In this document: in pieces, positions 53,732-61,716 of the stretch | Layout: every line of letters starts with the position of its first letter | How positions within the stretch are numbered: the first letter of the stretch is position 1 | DNA from: Mitsuaria chitosanitabida ATCC BAA-476 = NBRC 102408 | Lineage (GTDB): Bacteria; Pseudomonadota; Gammaproteobacteria; Burkholderiales; Burkholderiaceae_C | Reading direction: 5' to 3' | Length of the DNA: 64,000 nt | Assembly: GCF_001598255.1 (NCBI RefSeq) | Contig: NZ_BCYP01000011.1 | Coordinates: 1-64,000 of the forward strand | Position numbers and translations under genes: made by a program | Notes under the pieces: model-generated | What the model saw: the letters and a program-made list of their open reading frames with translations, nothing else | The model's database searches: none | What the model was told of the DNA's origin: nothing

Positions 53732-54530
53732 AATAGACCATCTGATGCGTCGAGGCCAGCATCTGGCCCTCGTCGCTCCAGACCTCGGCCGTCTGGTCGA
53801 AGTAGCCGTTGCGGAAGTTGAGCGCCTTGGCCGTCGCGAGCACGTGGCGGTCGCCCTGTTGCGCGAGCATGGCCGTGTCGGCGTGGAAGTAGGTCGACAG
53901 CGTCACCGTGCCGATTGGCGCGGGACGGCGGCGGCGGATGAAGATCCGCGGGAAGAAGCAATCGCAGATCGCCGCGAGGGAGGGGAAGTCCATCGGCCGA
54001 GGCGGCTCGTCGCGGACCCAGAAGCGGCTCGTCGAGTGCGACTGCTCCTCACCGTTGAACGGGCCCGGCGCGTAGCCCGGCAGGAAGCGCATGTCGTAGC
54101 GCGACACCCAGGCCGGCGAGCCCGCCGTGGGCAGACGCCTGAGCTCGGAAGCCGGTGGCACGTCCGGCGGCAGTGCGGCCTCCTGCGCCGACCAGGTGTC
54201 GCGGCGCTGCGCGAAGACGGCGCTGCCGGTGGCGGCCACCTCGCCGTTCTGCGTCAGCGCCAGCACCCAGTGCTGGGTCGAACGGTTCGTGCGAGCGGGG
54301 CGGGCGTCGATCTCGAAGGCGCCGTCGGCGAGGGCGCTCGCGAAGTTGACGGTCAGCGCGATCGGCTCGCCGATGCGCTCCGGATGCAGCAGCACCGCGT
54401 TGAGCATCGCCGCGCTGGTCGTGCCGCCGAAGGGGCCGACCATGTTGGCGTAGGCCGGCGTCGTCGCGCCGGCGAAGCGGTGGCCACCGGCGGGCGCCAG
54501 CAGGATGGCCTGATCGAGGTCGTGAGGCAT
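53721..54530 (-). CDS. Acyl-CoA thioesterase family protein (double hotdog)
   Basis: The 269-residue protein matches the TesB-like thioesterase family with two hotdog folds: YANMVGPFGGTTSAAMLNAVL in the first half and GTVTLSTYFHADTAML with NGYFDQTAEVWSDEGQMLASTHQ in the second. It should hydrolyse acyl-CoA; chain length is unknown. The ATG at 54528-54530 (MPHDLDQAIL) is preferred to one 21 codons upstream. It is read in the same direction as the FAD gene 136 bp before it, and converges with higA. Confidence 0.85.
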   Translation of the reverse strand: MPHDLDQAILLAPAGGHRFAGATTPAYANMVGPFGGTTSAAMLNAVLLHPERIGEPIALTVNFASALADGAFEIDARPARTNRSTQHWVLALTQNGEVAATGSAVFAQRRDTWSAQEAALPPDVPPASELRRLPTAGSPAWVSRYDMRFLPGYAPGPFNGEEQSHSTSRFWVRDEPPRPMDFPSLAAICDCFFPRIFIRRRRPAPIGTVTLSTYFHADTAMLAQQGDRHVLATAKALNFRNGYFDQTAEVWSDEGQMLASTHQMVYFKE

Positions 54531-54666
54531 GGGCGGCTCATGGCGAATGAAGATCCGCCGATTCTGGGCAAGGCCGACGCCCGGCGCTGTCACGTCGAGG
54601 ACCGATGGACTGGAGACTCGTCTCTAGACGCACGCGTGGACAGCGATGGGGTCCCGCGCGTCGGGC

Positions 54667-56322
54667 TCAGCGCGTGCGCGGACCCGCCGACGAGCGTGCC
54701 GCCTTGAGCAGCCGCGCCGCCACCATCTCGCCCTGCGTGAACGCCTCCTCGAAGACCGAGTAGCCCGCCAGGTCCGCATGCGCGACATGCAGTCGACCTT
54801 GCGCCTGCTCGCGCAGCGCCGTCAGCGCCGGCGAGCCGCGCAGGCCCGGATGCGGGATGCTCATCGCGTGGCCGTAGCGCATCAGCTCGACGCGCTGCAG
54901 CCGCTCCGGGAGGTCCGGGTGCAGGGGCGCCATGTCGGCCAGCACGCGCGCGGCCCAGGCGCGCCAGTCGTCCTGGAGCAGGTCCTTGCGTTGCGACTCG
55001 CGCAGCGCGCGGTAGGCGGTCAGCACCATCGGACCGCGGCTCGGGTCGAGCGATTGCTGGTTCGCGTTGACGTAGCCCAGCGACTCGCCCCCGTAGACCA
55101 CGTTGTCCCAGGACAGCGGCGCTCCCAGCCGCTCCAGCGGATCCGTGTCCAGCAGCAGGTTCGCGACCAGCCACGGGGCGTAGCGCATGCCCGACGCGGC
55201 GTCGATGAGCGCCGCGGGCGGCTGCTCCACCAGGCGCGACGCGATGAACAGCGGCATCGCGAGCACCACCTGGTCCGCCTCCCAGCGCTCGGCGATCTGC
55301 TCGCGGTCGTTCCAGACCAGCACCGACACGCCGTGCCGTTCCTCGCGCACGCGCAGCGCCGTGTGACCGCCATGGAAGGCCTCGGCCAGCGGCGCGGCCA
55401 GGCGCTCGGACAGCCAGCCATTGCCTTGCGGCCAGGTGAGCACGGCCTCGCGCTCCTCGCCGCTCATGAAGCCGTGGCGGCTGCCGAAGTAGTGCAGCCC
55501 GGCCCAGGCCGAGACCTGCGACGCGTCCGCGCCATAGTCGTCGCGGCAGCAGTAGTCCAGGTACCAGCGCAAGGGGGCCGCGTCCAGGCCGTGCTCGTCC
55601 AGCCAGGAGGCGAAGGTCCGCGCGTCCAGCGCCTGATGCGCGGGCGTCCAGGCATGACGCGGCGTCGGCATCGAGAACCCGACCTCGTGGCGCGCCTGCT
55701 CGACCCGCTCGCCGAAGCGGCGGTACTGGGCGAGCACCTCGGGTGACTCCGCGGGCGGCAGCAGGCCGTCGACCCACTGGTCGTGCCACCAGAGCCGCTC
55801 CTGCGGGCTGTGACAGAGCCAGCGTTCCTCGTAGACCCAGCGGCCCGCCTCGTGGCGCGCGAGCCCGAGGTCCTCGAGCAGCGCCTGCACCTCGACGGCC
55901 TCGGGATTGGGCGTGGGCAGGTAGTGCGCGCCGAGCGGGCAACGCAGGCCCTCGCCGAGCTCGGGGCCCGCGCCGATGCGATGCCCGCGGCTGTTGCCGC
56001 CGGGCCGGTCCTCCAGGTCCAGCAGGGCGACGTCCACGCCGCTCAGGCGCAAGCGGCGCGCGCAGGCCAGGCCCGCGATGCCGGCGCCCAGCACCAGCAC
56101 CTGCGCCCGCTTGGGCGTGTCCTTCGCCGCGGCCCAGACGGGCAGGGCGCCGCGCAGGCGATGGCCGCGTTCCCAGGCCGCGCCGGTCCAGCCGCCGGGC
56201 AGCTCGGCCACGCGGGCGGCGAGGCGATCGGCGACCGGGCGCGCATCGCGGCCGCAGGCCGAGAGCAGCGGCAGCAGCGACAACGCCAGCAGGTCGCGGC
56301 GCTTCAATGCAGCTTGCCCCAT
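54667..56322 (-). CDS. FAD-dependent amine oxidase-like lipoprotein
   Basis: The 551-residue protein begins with a Tat-like signal KRRDLLALSLLPLLSACG ending in a lipobox, so it should be folded in the cytoplasm and lipid-anchored. The dinucleotide-binding motif is VLVLGAGIAGLACARRL, followed by DLEDRPGGNSRG, as in flavin amine oxidases. The C-terminal part includes LHVAHADLAGYSVFEEAFTQG, the FAD-contacting end. The substrate is unknown; the spermidine synthase-like gene directly upstream (overlap of 19 bp) suggests a polyamine or related amine. A TTG 15 bases inside, overlapping the upstream stop, is an alternative start. Confidence 0.82.
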   Translation of the reverse strand: MGQAALKRRDLLALSLLPLLSACGRDARPVADRLAARVAELPGGWTGAAWERGHRLRGALPVWAAAKDTPKRAQVLVLGAGIAGLACARRLRLSGVDVALLDLEDRPGGNSRGHRIGAGPELGEGLRCPLGAHYLPTPNPEAVEVQALLEDLGLARHEAGRWVYEERWLCHSPQERLWWHDQWVDGLLPPAESPEVLAQYRRFGERVEQARHEVGFSMPTPRHAWTPAHQALDARTFASWLDEHGLDAAPLRWYLDYCCRDDYGADASQVSAWAGLHYFGSRHGFMSGEEREAVLTWPQGNGWLSERLAAPLAEAFHGGHTALRVREERHGVSVLVWNDREQIAERWEADQVVLAMPLFIASRLVEQPPAALIDAASGMRYAPWLVANLLLDTDPLERLGAPLSWDNVVYGGESLGYVNANQQSLDPSRGPMVLTAYRALRESQRKDLLQDDWRAWAARVLADMAPLHPDLPERLQRVELMRYGHAMSIPHPGLRGSPALTALREQAQGRLHVAHADLAGYSVFEEAFTQGEMVAARLLKAARSSAGPRTR

Positions 56323-57899
56323 TCGCGCTCGAACTCGTGCACCAGCACCTGGTTGGACAGCCGATTCACTTCCAGCCCCTCGGGCCGCGCCATGTCCGGC
56401 GGGAAGTTCATCAGCGACGGGATGCCGGCGATCGTCAGGAAACGCAGGCCGGGCGGCAGCTGACGGGGCATCGACCAGGGCCGGCGGCTGGCCAGCACAT
56501 AGCCCCATTCGCCGAAGCTCGGCACATGGGCGTGGTACGGCGTGGCGATCAGACCGACCGATTCCACCGTGTTCACCACGGTCCAGTAGGCGCGCGGCGC
56601 CACCAGCGGCGAGGTCGCCTGGATCACCGCGTAGCCGGACGCGGCCAGGTGCTGGTCCATCAGCTTGTAGAAGCTGGCCGTGTAGAGCTTGCCCAGCGCG
56701 AAATTGCTGGGATCGGGGAAGTCGATGACGATGACGTCGAAGGTCTGGTCCGTGGTCTCCAGCCAGCCGAAGGCGTCGGTGTTGACGATCTTGAGCTTGG
56801 GGCTGAGCAGCGCATCCTGGTTCAGCTGGCGCAGCAGCGGCATGGTCCCGAACAGCCGCGTCATGTGCGGATCGAGCTCGACCAGCGTGACATGCTCGAC
56901 CGAGGGATAGCGCAGGATCTCGCGCACGGCCATGCCGTCGCCGCCGCCCAGCACCAGCACGTTGCGCGGCGCGCCTTGCGCGGCCATCGCGGGATGGACC
57001 AGGGCCTCGTGATAGCGGTACTCGTCGCGCGAGTGGAACTGCAGGTTGCCGTTCAGGAAGAGCCGCGTGCCGGCCGCGCCTTGCGTGACGACGATGCGCT
57101 GGTAGTCGCTGCTTTCCTTGAACACGATGTGCTCGCCGTAGAAGCGGTCCTCGGCCCAGGTGCTGAGGCGGTCCGCGCCGGCCATGGCCACCACCAGCAC
57201 GAGCACGCTGCCCGCGCAGGCCAGCGCGTGCGAGCGCCAGGCGCGCAGCTCCGGCCGGAACAGCCACAGCGCCCACACCGCGACCGCGACGTTCAGCAGG
57301 CCGAAGAACAGGCCCGTGCGCACCAGACCGAGGTTGGGTACCAGCAGCAGCGGGAAGGCGACGGCGACCAGCAGCGCGCCCAGGTAGTCGAAGGTCAGCA
57401 CCTGCGAGACCAGTTCCTTGAGCGCGTAGCGCTGCTTGAAGTGGCGCTTGAGGATGCGCATCACCAGCGGGATCTCGAGCCCGACCAGCGTGCCCACCAG
57501 CAGTACCAGCCCGTAGAGCAGGATGCGGAAGGCGCCGACCTGGGAGGGGGGCAGCAGGCTGTGCGCGGTGAACAGCGCCGCGGGCATCAGCCCGCCGACG
57601 ACACCGACGAGCAACTCCAGCCGCAGGAAGTGCGCGACCAGTTGCCGGTCGATGTAGCGCGACAGCCAGGACCCCAGGCCCATCGCGAAGAGGTAGCTGC
57701 CGATGATGGTCGAGAACTGCAGGACCGAGTCGCCGAGCAGGTAGCTGGCGAGCGCGCCCGCGGCGAGCTCGTAGACCAGGCCGCAGGCCGCGATGACGAA
57801 GACGCTGGTCAGCAGCAGGACCTCGGGCAGCGAGGTGCGGCCCGGGTCGTGGGCGCCGCCGTCGTGGGGCGACGGGGGGGCGATGTGGGGTTCGGACAT
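56304..57899 (-). CDS. Membrane-embedded polyamine aminopropyltransferase (spermidine synthase-like)
   Basis: The 531-residue protein has seven or eight N-terminal membrane helices (from about residue 25 to 240) and a C-terminal SAM-dependent domain. The latter has VLVLGGGDGMAVREIL, the Glu-containing VTLVELDPHM, the catalytic-region DFPDPSNFALGKLYT and SFGEWGYVLASR. Soluble spermidine synthases move aminopropyl from decarboxylated SAM to putrescine. The membrane-fused group is widespread, but its true substrate is not established. No speD is nearby. ATG at 57897-57899 is chosen; one six codons upstream exists. Confidence 0.88.
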   Translation of the reverse strand: MSEPHIAPPSPHDGGAHDPGRTSLPEVLLLTSVFVIAACGLVYELAAGALASYLLGDSVLQFSTIIGSYLFAMGLGSWLSRYIDRQLVAHFLRLELLVGVVGGLMPAALFTAHSLLPPSQVGAFRILLYGLVLLVGTLVGLEIPLVMRILKRHFKQRYALKELVSQVLTFDYLGALLVAVAFPLLLVPNLGLVRTGLFFGLLNVAVAVWALWLFRPELRAWRSHALACAGSVLVLVVAMAGADRLSTWAEDRFYGEHIVFKESSDYQRIVVTQGAAGTRLFLNGNLQFHSRDEYRYHEALVHPAMAAQGAPRNVLVLGGGDGMAVREILRYPSVEHVTLVELDPHMTRLFGTMPLLRQLNQDALLSPKLKIVNTDAFGWLETTDQTFDVIVIDFPDPSNFALGKLYTASFYKLMDQHLAASGYAVIQATSPLVAPRAYWTVVNTVESVGLIATPYHAHVPSFGEWGYVLASRRPWSMPRQLPPGLRFLTIAGIPSLMNFPPDMARPEGLEVNRLSNQVLVHEFEREWGKLH

Positions 57900-57968
57900 G
57901 GGGCGCGAGGCTATCACGCGCCAGGGCGGGCGAAGGGCACCCGAGAGGGTGAGATCCGCCCCGCGGGA

Positions 57969-58952
57969 TCACATCCCGGTGATCTTCTTCTGCAGCGCCT
58001 TGTACTGGTCCAGGCGGGGGCCGCCGAGCGCCACCGCGCGCTCGATCGCGAGCGAGGCCTTGTAGCGCATGCCTTGCTCCATCAGCACCTGCGCCAGGTT
58101 GTTCCAGCCGTCCGGAATGTCCGGCCGCACGTCGGTCAGGCGGGCATAGGCCTTGACCGCGGCACGGCGGTCCTTGGCGGCATAGGCGGTGTTGCCGGCG
58201 CCCATCAGCAGCACCGGCTCGCCGGGCCAGCGCGTCAGCGCGGACGCATAGCCCTTGCGGGCCGCCGGCGCGTTCAGGCGCTCCAGCGCGGCCAGCGCCG
58301 CGCCGGCCTGCGCGCCATCCAGCGAGGCGGGCAACTGGTCCAGCGGCATGGTCGTCATGGCCCAGTGCTCGCCCCGGGCCCAGGTGCGCTCGAAGACGGC
58401 CAGTTCCACTTCCTGCCGTTCGGTCGTGCCGCTGTGCAGCAGGATCGTGCGGCGCTCGCGGTCGTAGCCCACGGCCACGGCGTAGTGCCACACCGGCGCG
58501 ATGTCCAGCGACAGGTTCTGGAACACGACCACCGGGTGACCCGCCGCGACTTCCGTCAGCAGCGCGTCCAGCCGCGGCGGCAGCACGTAGGCCGGCAGAC
58601 CCTGGCGGCGCGTGGCCACCAGCATCTCGGTCTGCAGCGAGCCCTTGCGGCCAGGCAGGAAGACCTGCGGCTTGAGCTGCTCGATCGTGGCCGGGCGGCC
58701 CGCCGAGCGCAGCAGCATCGCCAGCGCGGCCGGGCCGCATTCGTAGTCGTCCTGCGCGATGAAGGGCGTGCGCGAGGACAGGTCCGCGCGCGGCGGCAAC
58801 TGGGCCGGCCACTGCGACTCCAGCGCGCTGACCTGCGGGGGCATGCTCGCGCAGCCGCCCAGCAGCAGGGTCGTCGCGACCGTCAGCGCCAGCAGCGCCG
58901 ACGACGCGGACGATCGACGCGGGAGGCCGAAGGAGCGGACCGCGGCGCGCAT
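57969..58952 (-). CDS. PA2778-family C39-like cysteine peptidase lipoprotein with TPR
   Basis: The 327-residue protein has a lipoprotein signal ending LLLGGC (Cys34). A papain-like C39 domain follows: catalytic Cys72 in QDDYECGPAALAMLL, His156 in VWHYAVAVGYD. A C-terminal helical region (about 230-320) contains TPR-like repeats. It belongs with PA2778 of Pseudomonas aeruginosa and lies 7 bp after its usual partner, a PA2779-like gene. C39 domains cleave after double-Gly leaders, but no substrate peptide was found near. Confidence 0.88.
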   Translation of the reverse strand: MRAAVRSFGLPRRSSASSALLALTVATTLLLGGCASMPPQVSALESQWPAQLPPRADLSSRTPFIAQDDYECGPAALAMLLRSAGRPATIEQLKPQVFLPGRKGSLQTEMLVATRRQGLPAYVLPPRLDALLTEVAAGHPVVVFQNLSLDIAPVWHYAVAVGYDRERRTILLHSGTTERQEVELAVFERTWARGEHWAMTTMPLDQLPASLDGAQAGAALAALERLNAPAARKGYASALTRWPGEPVLLMGAGNTAYAAKDRRAAVKAYARLTDVRPDIPDGWNNLAQVLMEQGMRYKASLAIERAVALGGPRLDQYKALQKKITGM

Positions 58953-58959
58953 GTCGACC

Positions 58960-59385
58960 TCAGCGGATCGAACGGGTGAACGGGAAGACCTTGGTGAAGC
59001 CGAGGATGTCGGTCACCAGCAGGATGACGAAGACGGTGAAGATGATGCCCAGCACCTCGCCGCCGGCCGGGGCCTGCGCGATGCGGCCGTCCAGGGCGCG
59101 GATCTCGTCGTCGGACATGGCGTCCACGCGGGCCTGCGCGGCGGCGCCGTCCACGCCTTCCTTCACCATCGCGCGGCGCACGTCGTCGCGGGCGAAGAAG
59201 GCGTTGACGCGGGCGCGGCTGTCGGCGATGTCACCGGTGGCCTGCGGCTGGACCAGCGCGTCCGTCGGGACGACCTGGGCGCTGGCGTGCATCGGCACGG
59301 CCATCAGCGAGCACGACGCGATCAGCGCCGAGGCGATCGTGCGCTGGGTCAGGGAAGGACGGGAGGCTTGTGGTTCGCGGTTCAT
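58960..59385 (-). CDS. PA2779-family protein
   Basis: This 141-residue protein has a signal peptide (ASALIASCSLMAVPMHASA), a short helical periplasmic region (VNAFFARDDVRRAMVKEGVD...AQARVDAMSDDEI) and a C-terminal membrane helix (VLGIIFTVFVILLVTDILGF). This matches PA2779, which is constantly paired with the PA2778-like peptidase. The function is unknown. Confidence 0.88.
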   Translation of the reverse strand: MNREPQASRPSLTQRTIASALIASCSLMAVPMHASAQVVPTDALVQPQATGDIADSRARVNAFFARDDVRRAMVKEGVDGAAAQARVDAMSDDEIRALDGRIAQAPAGGEVLGIIFTVFVILLVTDILGFTKVFPFTRSIR

Positions 59386-59517
59386 CGGAGGACCTTGGAA
59401 GGAAGATTGGTGAAATCCTAGGTCCCCGCCCGCCGCTGTTACAAGTTCGATTACCGGGCGTCACATCGGATGCAACTCCGCTTCCCGAACACGCGAGCGG
59501 AACGTGTTAAGGCGGCG

Positions 59518-60342
59518 TCAGGGTTCGCAGCGGGCGCCGCTGGCGCTGCGCAGGATCCAGTGGTCGGTCTTGCGCGAGAGCAGCGCGGTCGAGGCGACCG
59601 TGCCCAGGCCACAGGTGGACGGATCGACCTGGGCGAACTGGGTCAGCTCGGCGGTGTCCGCGTCGCGCCAGCGCAGGAAGCGGAAGCTGATGGCGTTCTG
59701 CTCCGGCGTGGGTTGGAAGCGGTAGCGCTGGACCAGCCGGCCGTCCTCCAGGCTCCAGAGAACGACGCCGCTGAACTCCGCGCCGCTGGACGCATGCGTG
59801 ACGATCAGGTGGCGGCCGTCCGGCGAGGGGTGGACGTTCCCATGCATCGCGTAGCGCGTGCCGTCCGCGCGCGAGATCCACAGCAGCTCGCTGCCGGCCA
59901 GCGTGGTCGCGCGCACGACGTAGAAGCCGCGGTCCGGCGAGAGGCCGTCGAAGCGGTAGTCGACGTAGGGGATGGCGCTGTCGATGGGATCGGGGCGCAG
60001 GCTGTCGAGCACCACCGGGCGGCCCTTGGCGACGGGCATCCACAGCCGCAGCGACTCGCGCCGCACGGGGAGGGCGAGACGGCGCAGCACGTCGCTCTCG
60101 GCCTGGGCGCGGAACTCCTCGTCGGAGCCCGCCTCGGCGGCCGGGACGGTGTCGCGCGCGGTGGCGACGTCGGGCGCGATGAGCTCGCCGCGCGGGGCGA
60201 TCCCCATCGCGCGGACCGGCGTCGCGGGGCTGGGCATCGTGCTGGCGACGGCGGTTGCGCCGATGCCGACGACCCAGGGCGACAGCGCCAGCAGCAACGC
60301 CGCATGGACGCGGCGGGCAGGGGGGAGGGACGAGGCAGACAT
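59518..60342 (-). CDS. Secreted protein of unknown function, paralogue A
   Basis: The 274-residue protein has an N-terminal hydrophobic signal (AALLLALSPWVVGIGATAVA) and then a soluble domain with YRFDGLSPDRGFYVVRATT, LLWISRADGTRYAMHG and SPDGRHLIVTH, which suggests beta-propeller-like strands. A conserved Cys pair lies near the end (DPSTCGLGT and GARCEP). It is clearly related to the gene immediately upstream on the same strand. No named family recognised. Confidence 0.75.
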   Translation of the reverse strand: MSASSLPPARRVHAALLLALSPWVVGIGATAVASTMPSPATPVRAMGIAPRGELIAPDVATARDTVPAAEAGSDEEFRAQAESDVLRRLALPVRRESLRLWMPVAKGRPVVLDSLRPDPIDSAIPYVDYRFDGLSPDRGFYVVRATTLAGSELLWISRADGTRYAMHGNVHPSPDGRHLIVTHASSGAEFSGVVLWSLEDGRLVQRYRFQPTPEQNAISFRFLRWRDADTAELTQFAQVDPSTCGLGTVASTALLSRKTDHWILRSASGARCEP

Positions 60343-60500
60343 CGAACGCGGGACGGACGCCGGGAGCGGTGGAGGCGCGGCAGTCTAGAAGCGCTCTGTG
60401 CGGTGGTCCACCCAGGGTTACCTGCGGTGACAACACCTGACCCCACGACCCGTCGGATCGTGAAGTCGGTCACGCTGGATGGGCGGTGACGTCTGGAGGG

Positions 60501-61367
60501 TCAGGTCTTGCAGCGGAGGGCGGTCAGCTCCTTGAGCGTCCAGCGGTCGCCGTCGCGGACCAGCGCCGCCAGCGATTCGCCGGTGCCGCCGCCGCAGGTG
60601 CTGCCGTCGATGACCAGGCGCTCGAGCTCGACCGTGCGGTTGTCCTTCCAGCGCATGACGCGATAGAAGCCGGACTGGGCGCCCTCGGGCTCGAGCCGGA
60701 AGCGCTCGACCAGCCGGCCGGCGCTGCGTTCCCACACGATGATGCCGTTGAAGTCGCGGGCGGCGGAGCCGTGGGCCATCACCAGCAGGCTGCCGTCCGG
60801 CGAGGCCTGCGGCCGCCCGTGGACCGCGTAGCGGGTGCCGTCCTGGCGCGAGACCCAGTAGACGTCCGAGCCTTCGTAGAAGGTGACGCTGACGACGTAG
60901 AACTCCCGGTCCGGCGACAAGCCGTCGAAGCGGTAGTCCTGGTAGTTCTCGCCACTGGCGTCGGTGGTGGCGCCGATGACGCTGTCGAAGACCACGGGCC
61001 GGCCCGTCGCGGTGGGCAGGATCAAGCGCGCGCCGGCGCGCTTGATCGGCAGGGCGCTGCGGCGCAGCGCGTCGGCCTCGGCCTTGGCGCGGAAGGCCTC
61101 GTCGGAACCTTCCTCGGGTGCCGCGCCGCTGGCGGCCGGCGGCAGCCCCGCGGTGAAGTCGCCCTTGGGCGCGACCGCCGTCGGCTTGGGGCCGGGCGGC
61201 GGCGTGTAGGGCCGCTGCTGGGCGAGTGCCGTTTCCGTCGTCAGGAGCGAGAGGCAGGCGACCACGCCCAGCCCCAGGCCGCTCCGGAGGCCACGCGCGG
61301 CCGTTCGCAGGACGCGGGGGGCGCGGATGGCACGGGCGCTCACGAGGCGGGCGGCGGGTCGGCGCAT
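60501..61367 (-). CDS. Secreted protein of unknown function, paralogue B
   Basis: The 288-residue protein has a signal segment (LGLGVVACLSLLTTETALA) and a domain parallel to paralogue A: DYRFDGLSPDREFYVVSVT, VYWVSRQDGTRYAVHG, SPDGSLLVMAHG, and the Cys pair DGSTCGGGT with ALRCKT at the very end. The two Cys may form a disulfide in the periplasm. It sits 4 bp after the DUF350 gene, so it is co-transcribed with it. Confidence 0.75.
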   Translation of the reverse strand: MRRPAARLVSARAIRAPRVLRTAARGLRSGLGLGVVACLSLLTTETALAQQRPYTPPPGPKPTAVAPKGDFTAGLPPAASGAAPEEGSDEAFRAKAEADALRRSALPIKRAGARLILPTATGRPVVFDSVIGATTDASGENYQDYRFDGLSPDREFYVVSVTFYEGSDVYWVSRQDGTRYAVHGRPQASPDGSLLVMAHGSAARDFNGIIVWERSAGRLVERFRLEPEGAQSGFYRVMRWKDNRTVELERLVIDGSTCGGGTGESLAALVRDGDRWTLKELTALRCKT

Positions 61368-61371
61368 CGGA

Positions 61372-61596
61372 TCAGCCGTGGATCGCCGCGGCGACGATCT
61401 GGCCGATGGAGATGCACATCGCCGCGACCACGACGGCCAGGGCCATGTTCTTGTGCTCGACGATCTCCTCCCACAGTTTGTAGGGGGTGAGCTTGTCGAT
61501 GATGATGAAGCTGATCCAGAAGACCAGCACGCCGATCACGGCGTAGAGGATGGAGCCCAGCACGATGCTCGGCTTGAGCCAGTCGAATCCGTCCAT
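61372..61596 (-). CDS. DUF350 family membrane protein
   Basis: The 74-residue protein has two membrane helices (IVLGSILYAVIGVLVFWISF and NMALAVVVAAMCISIGQIVA) with the charged loop DKLTPYKLWEEIVEHKN between, the DUF350 unit. Family members occur beside DUF4178, SPFH and spermidine synthase-like genes, as here; the role is thought to be in membrane stress or ion permeation but is not proved. AGGAGAG precedes the ATG. Confidence 0.88.
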   Translation of the reverse strand: MDGFDWLKPSIVLGSILYAVIGVLVFWISFIIIDKLTPYKLWEEIVEHKNMALAVVVAAMCISIGQIVAAAIHG

Positions 61597-61716
61597 GTCG
61601 CTCTCCTGAGAATTCCGTTCGATGCCTGATCTGTCGCCGTCCGTCGTCGCCCCCGACGGGGCGGATCGCCGGCCACTGTAAGCGGCCGGGGCGGGACGGC
61701 GGGCCTGGGGCGCGGC

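Noticed and set aside
54667-58812. Single 1381-codon frame joining the FAD protein with upstream sequence
   Set aside because: Only the last 551 codons match the FAD protein; the upstream part is out of frame with the spermidine synthase-like and C39 genes and is a stop-free artefact of high G+C.
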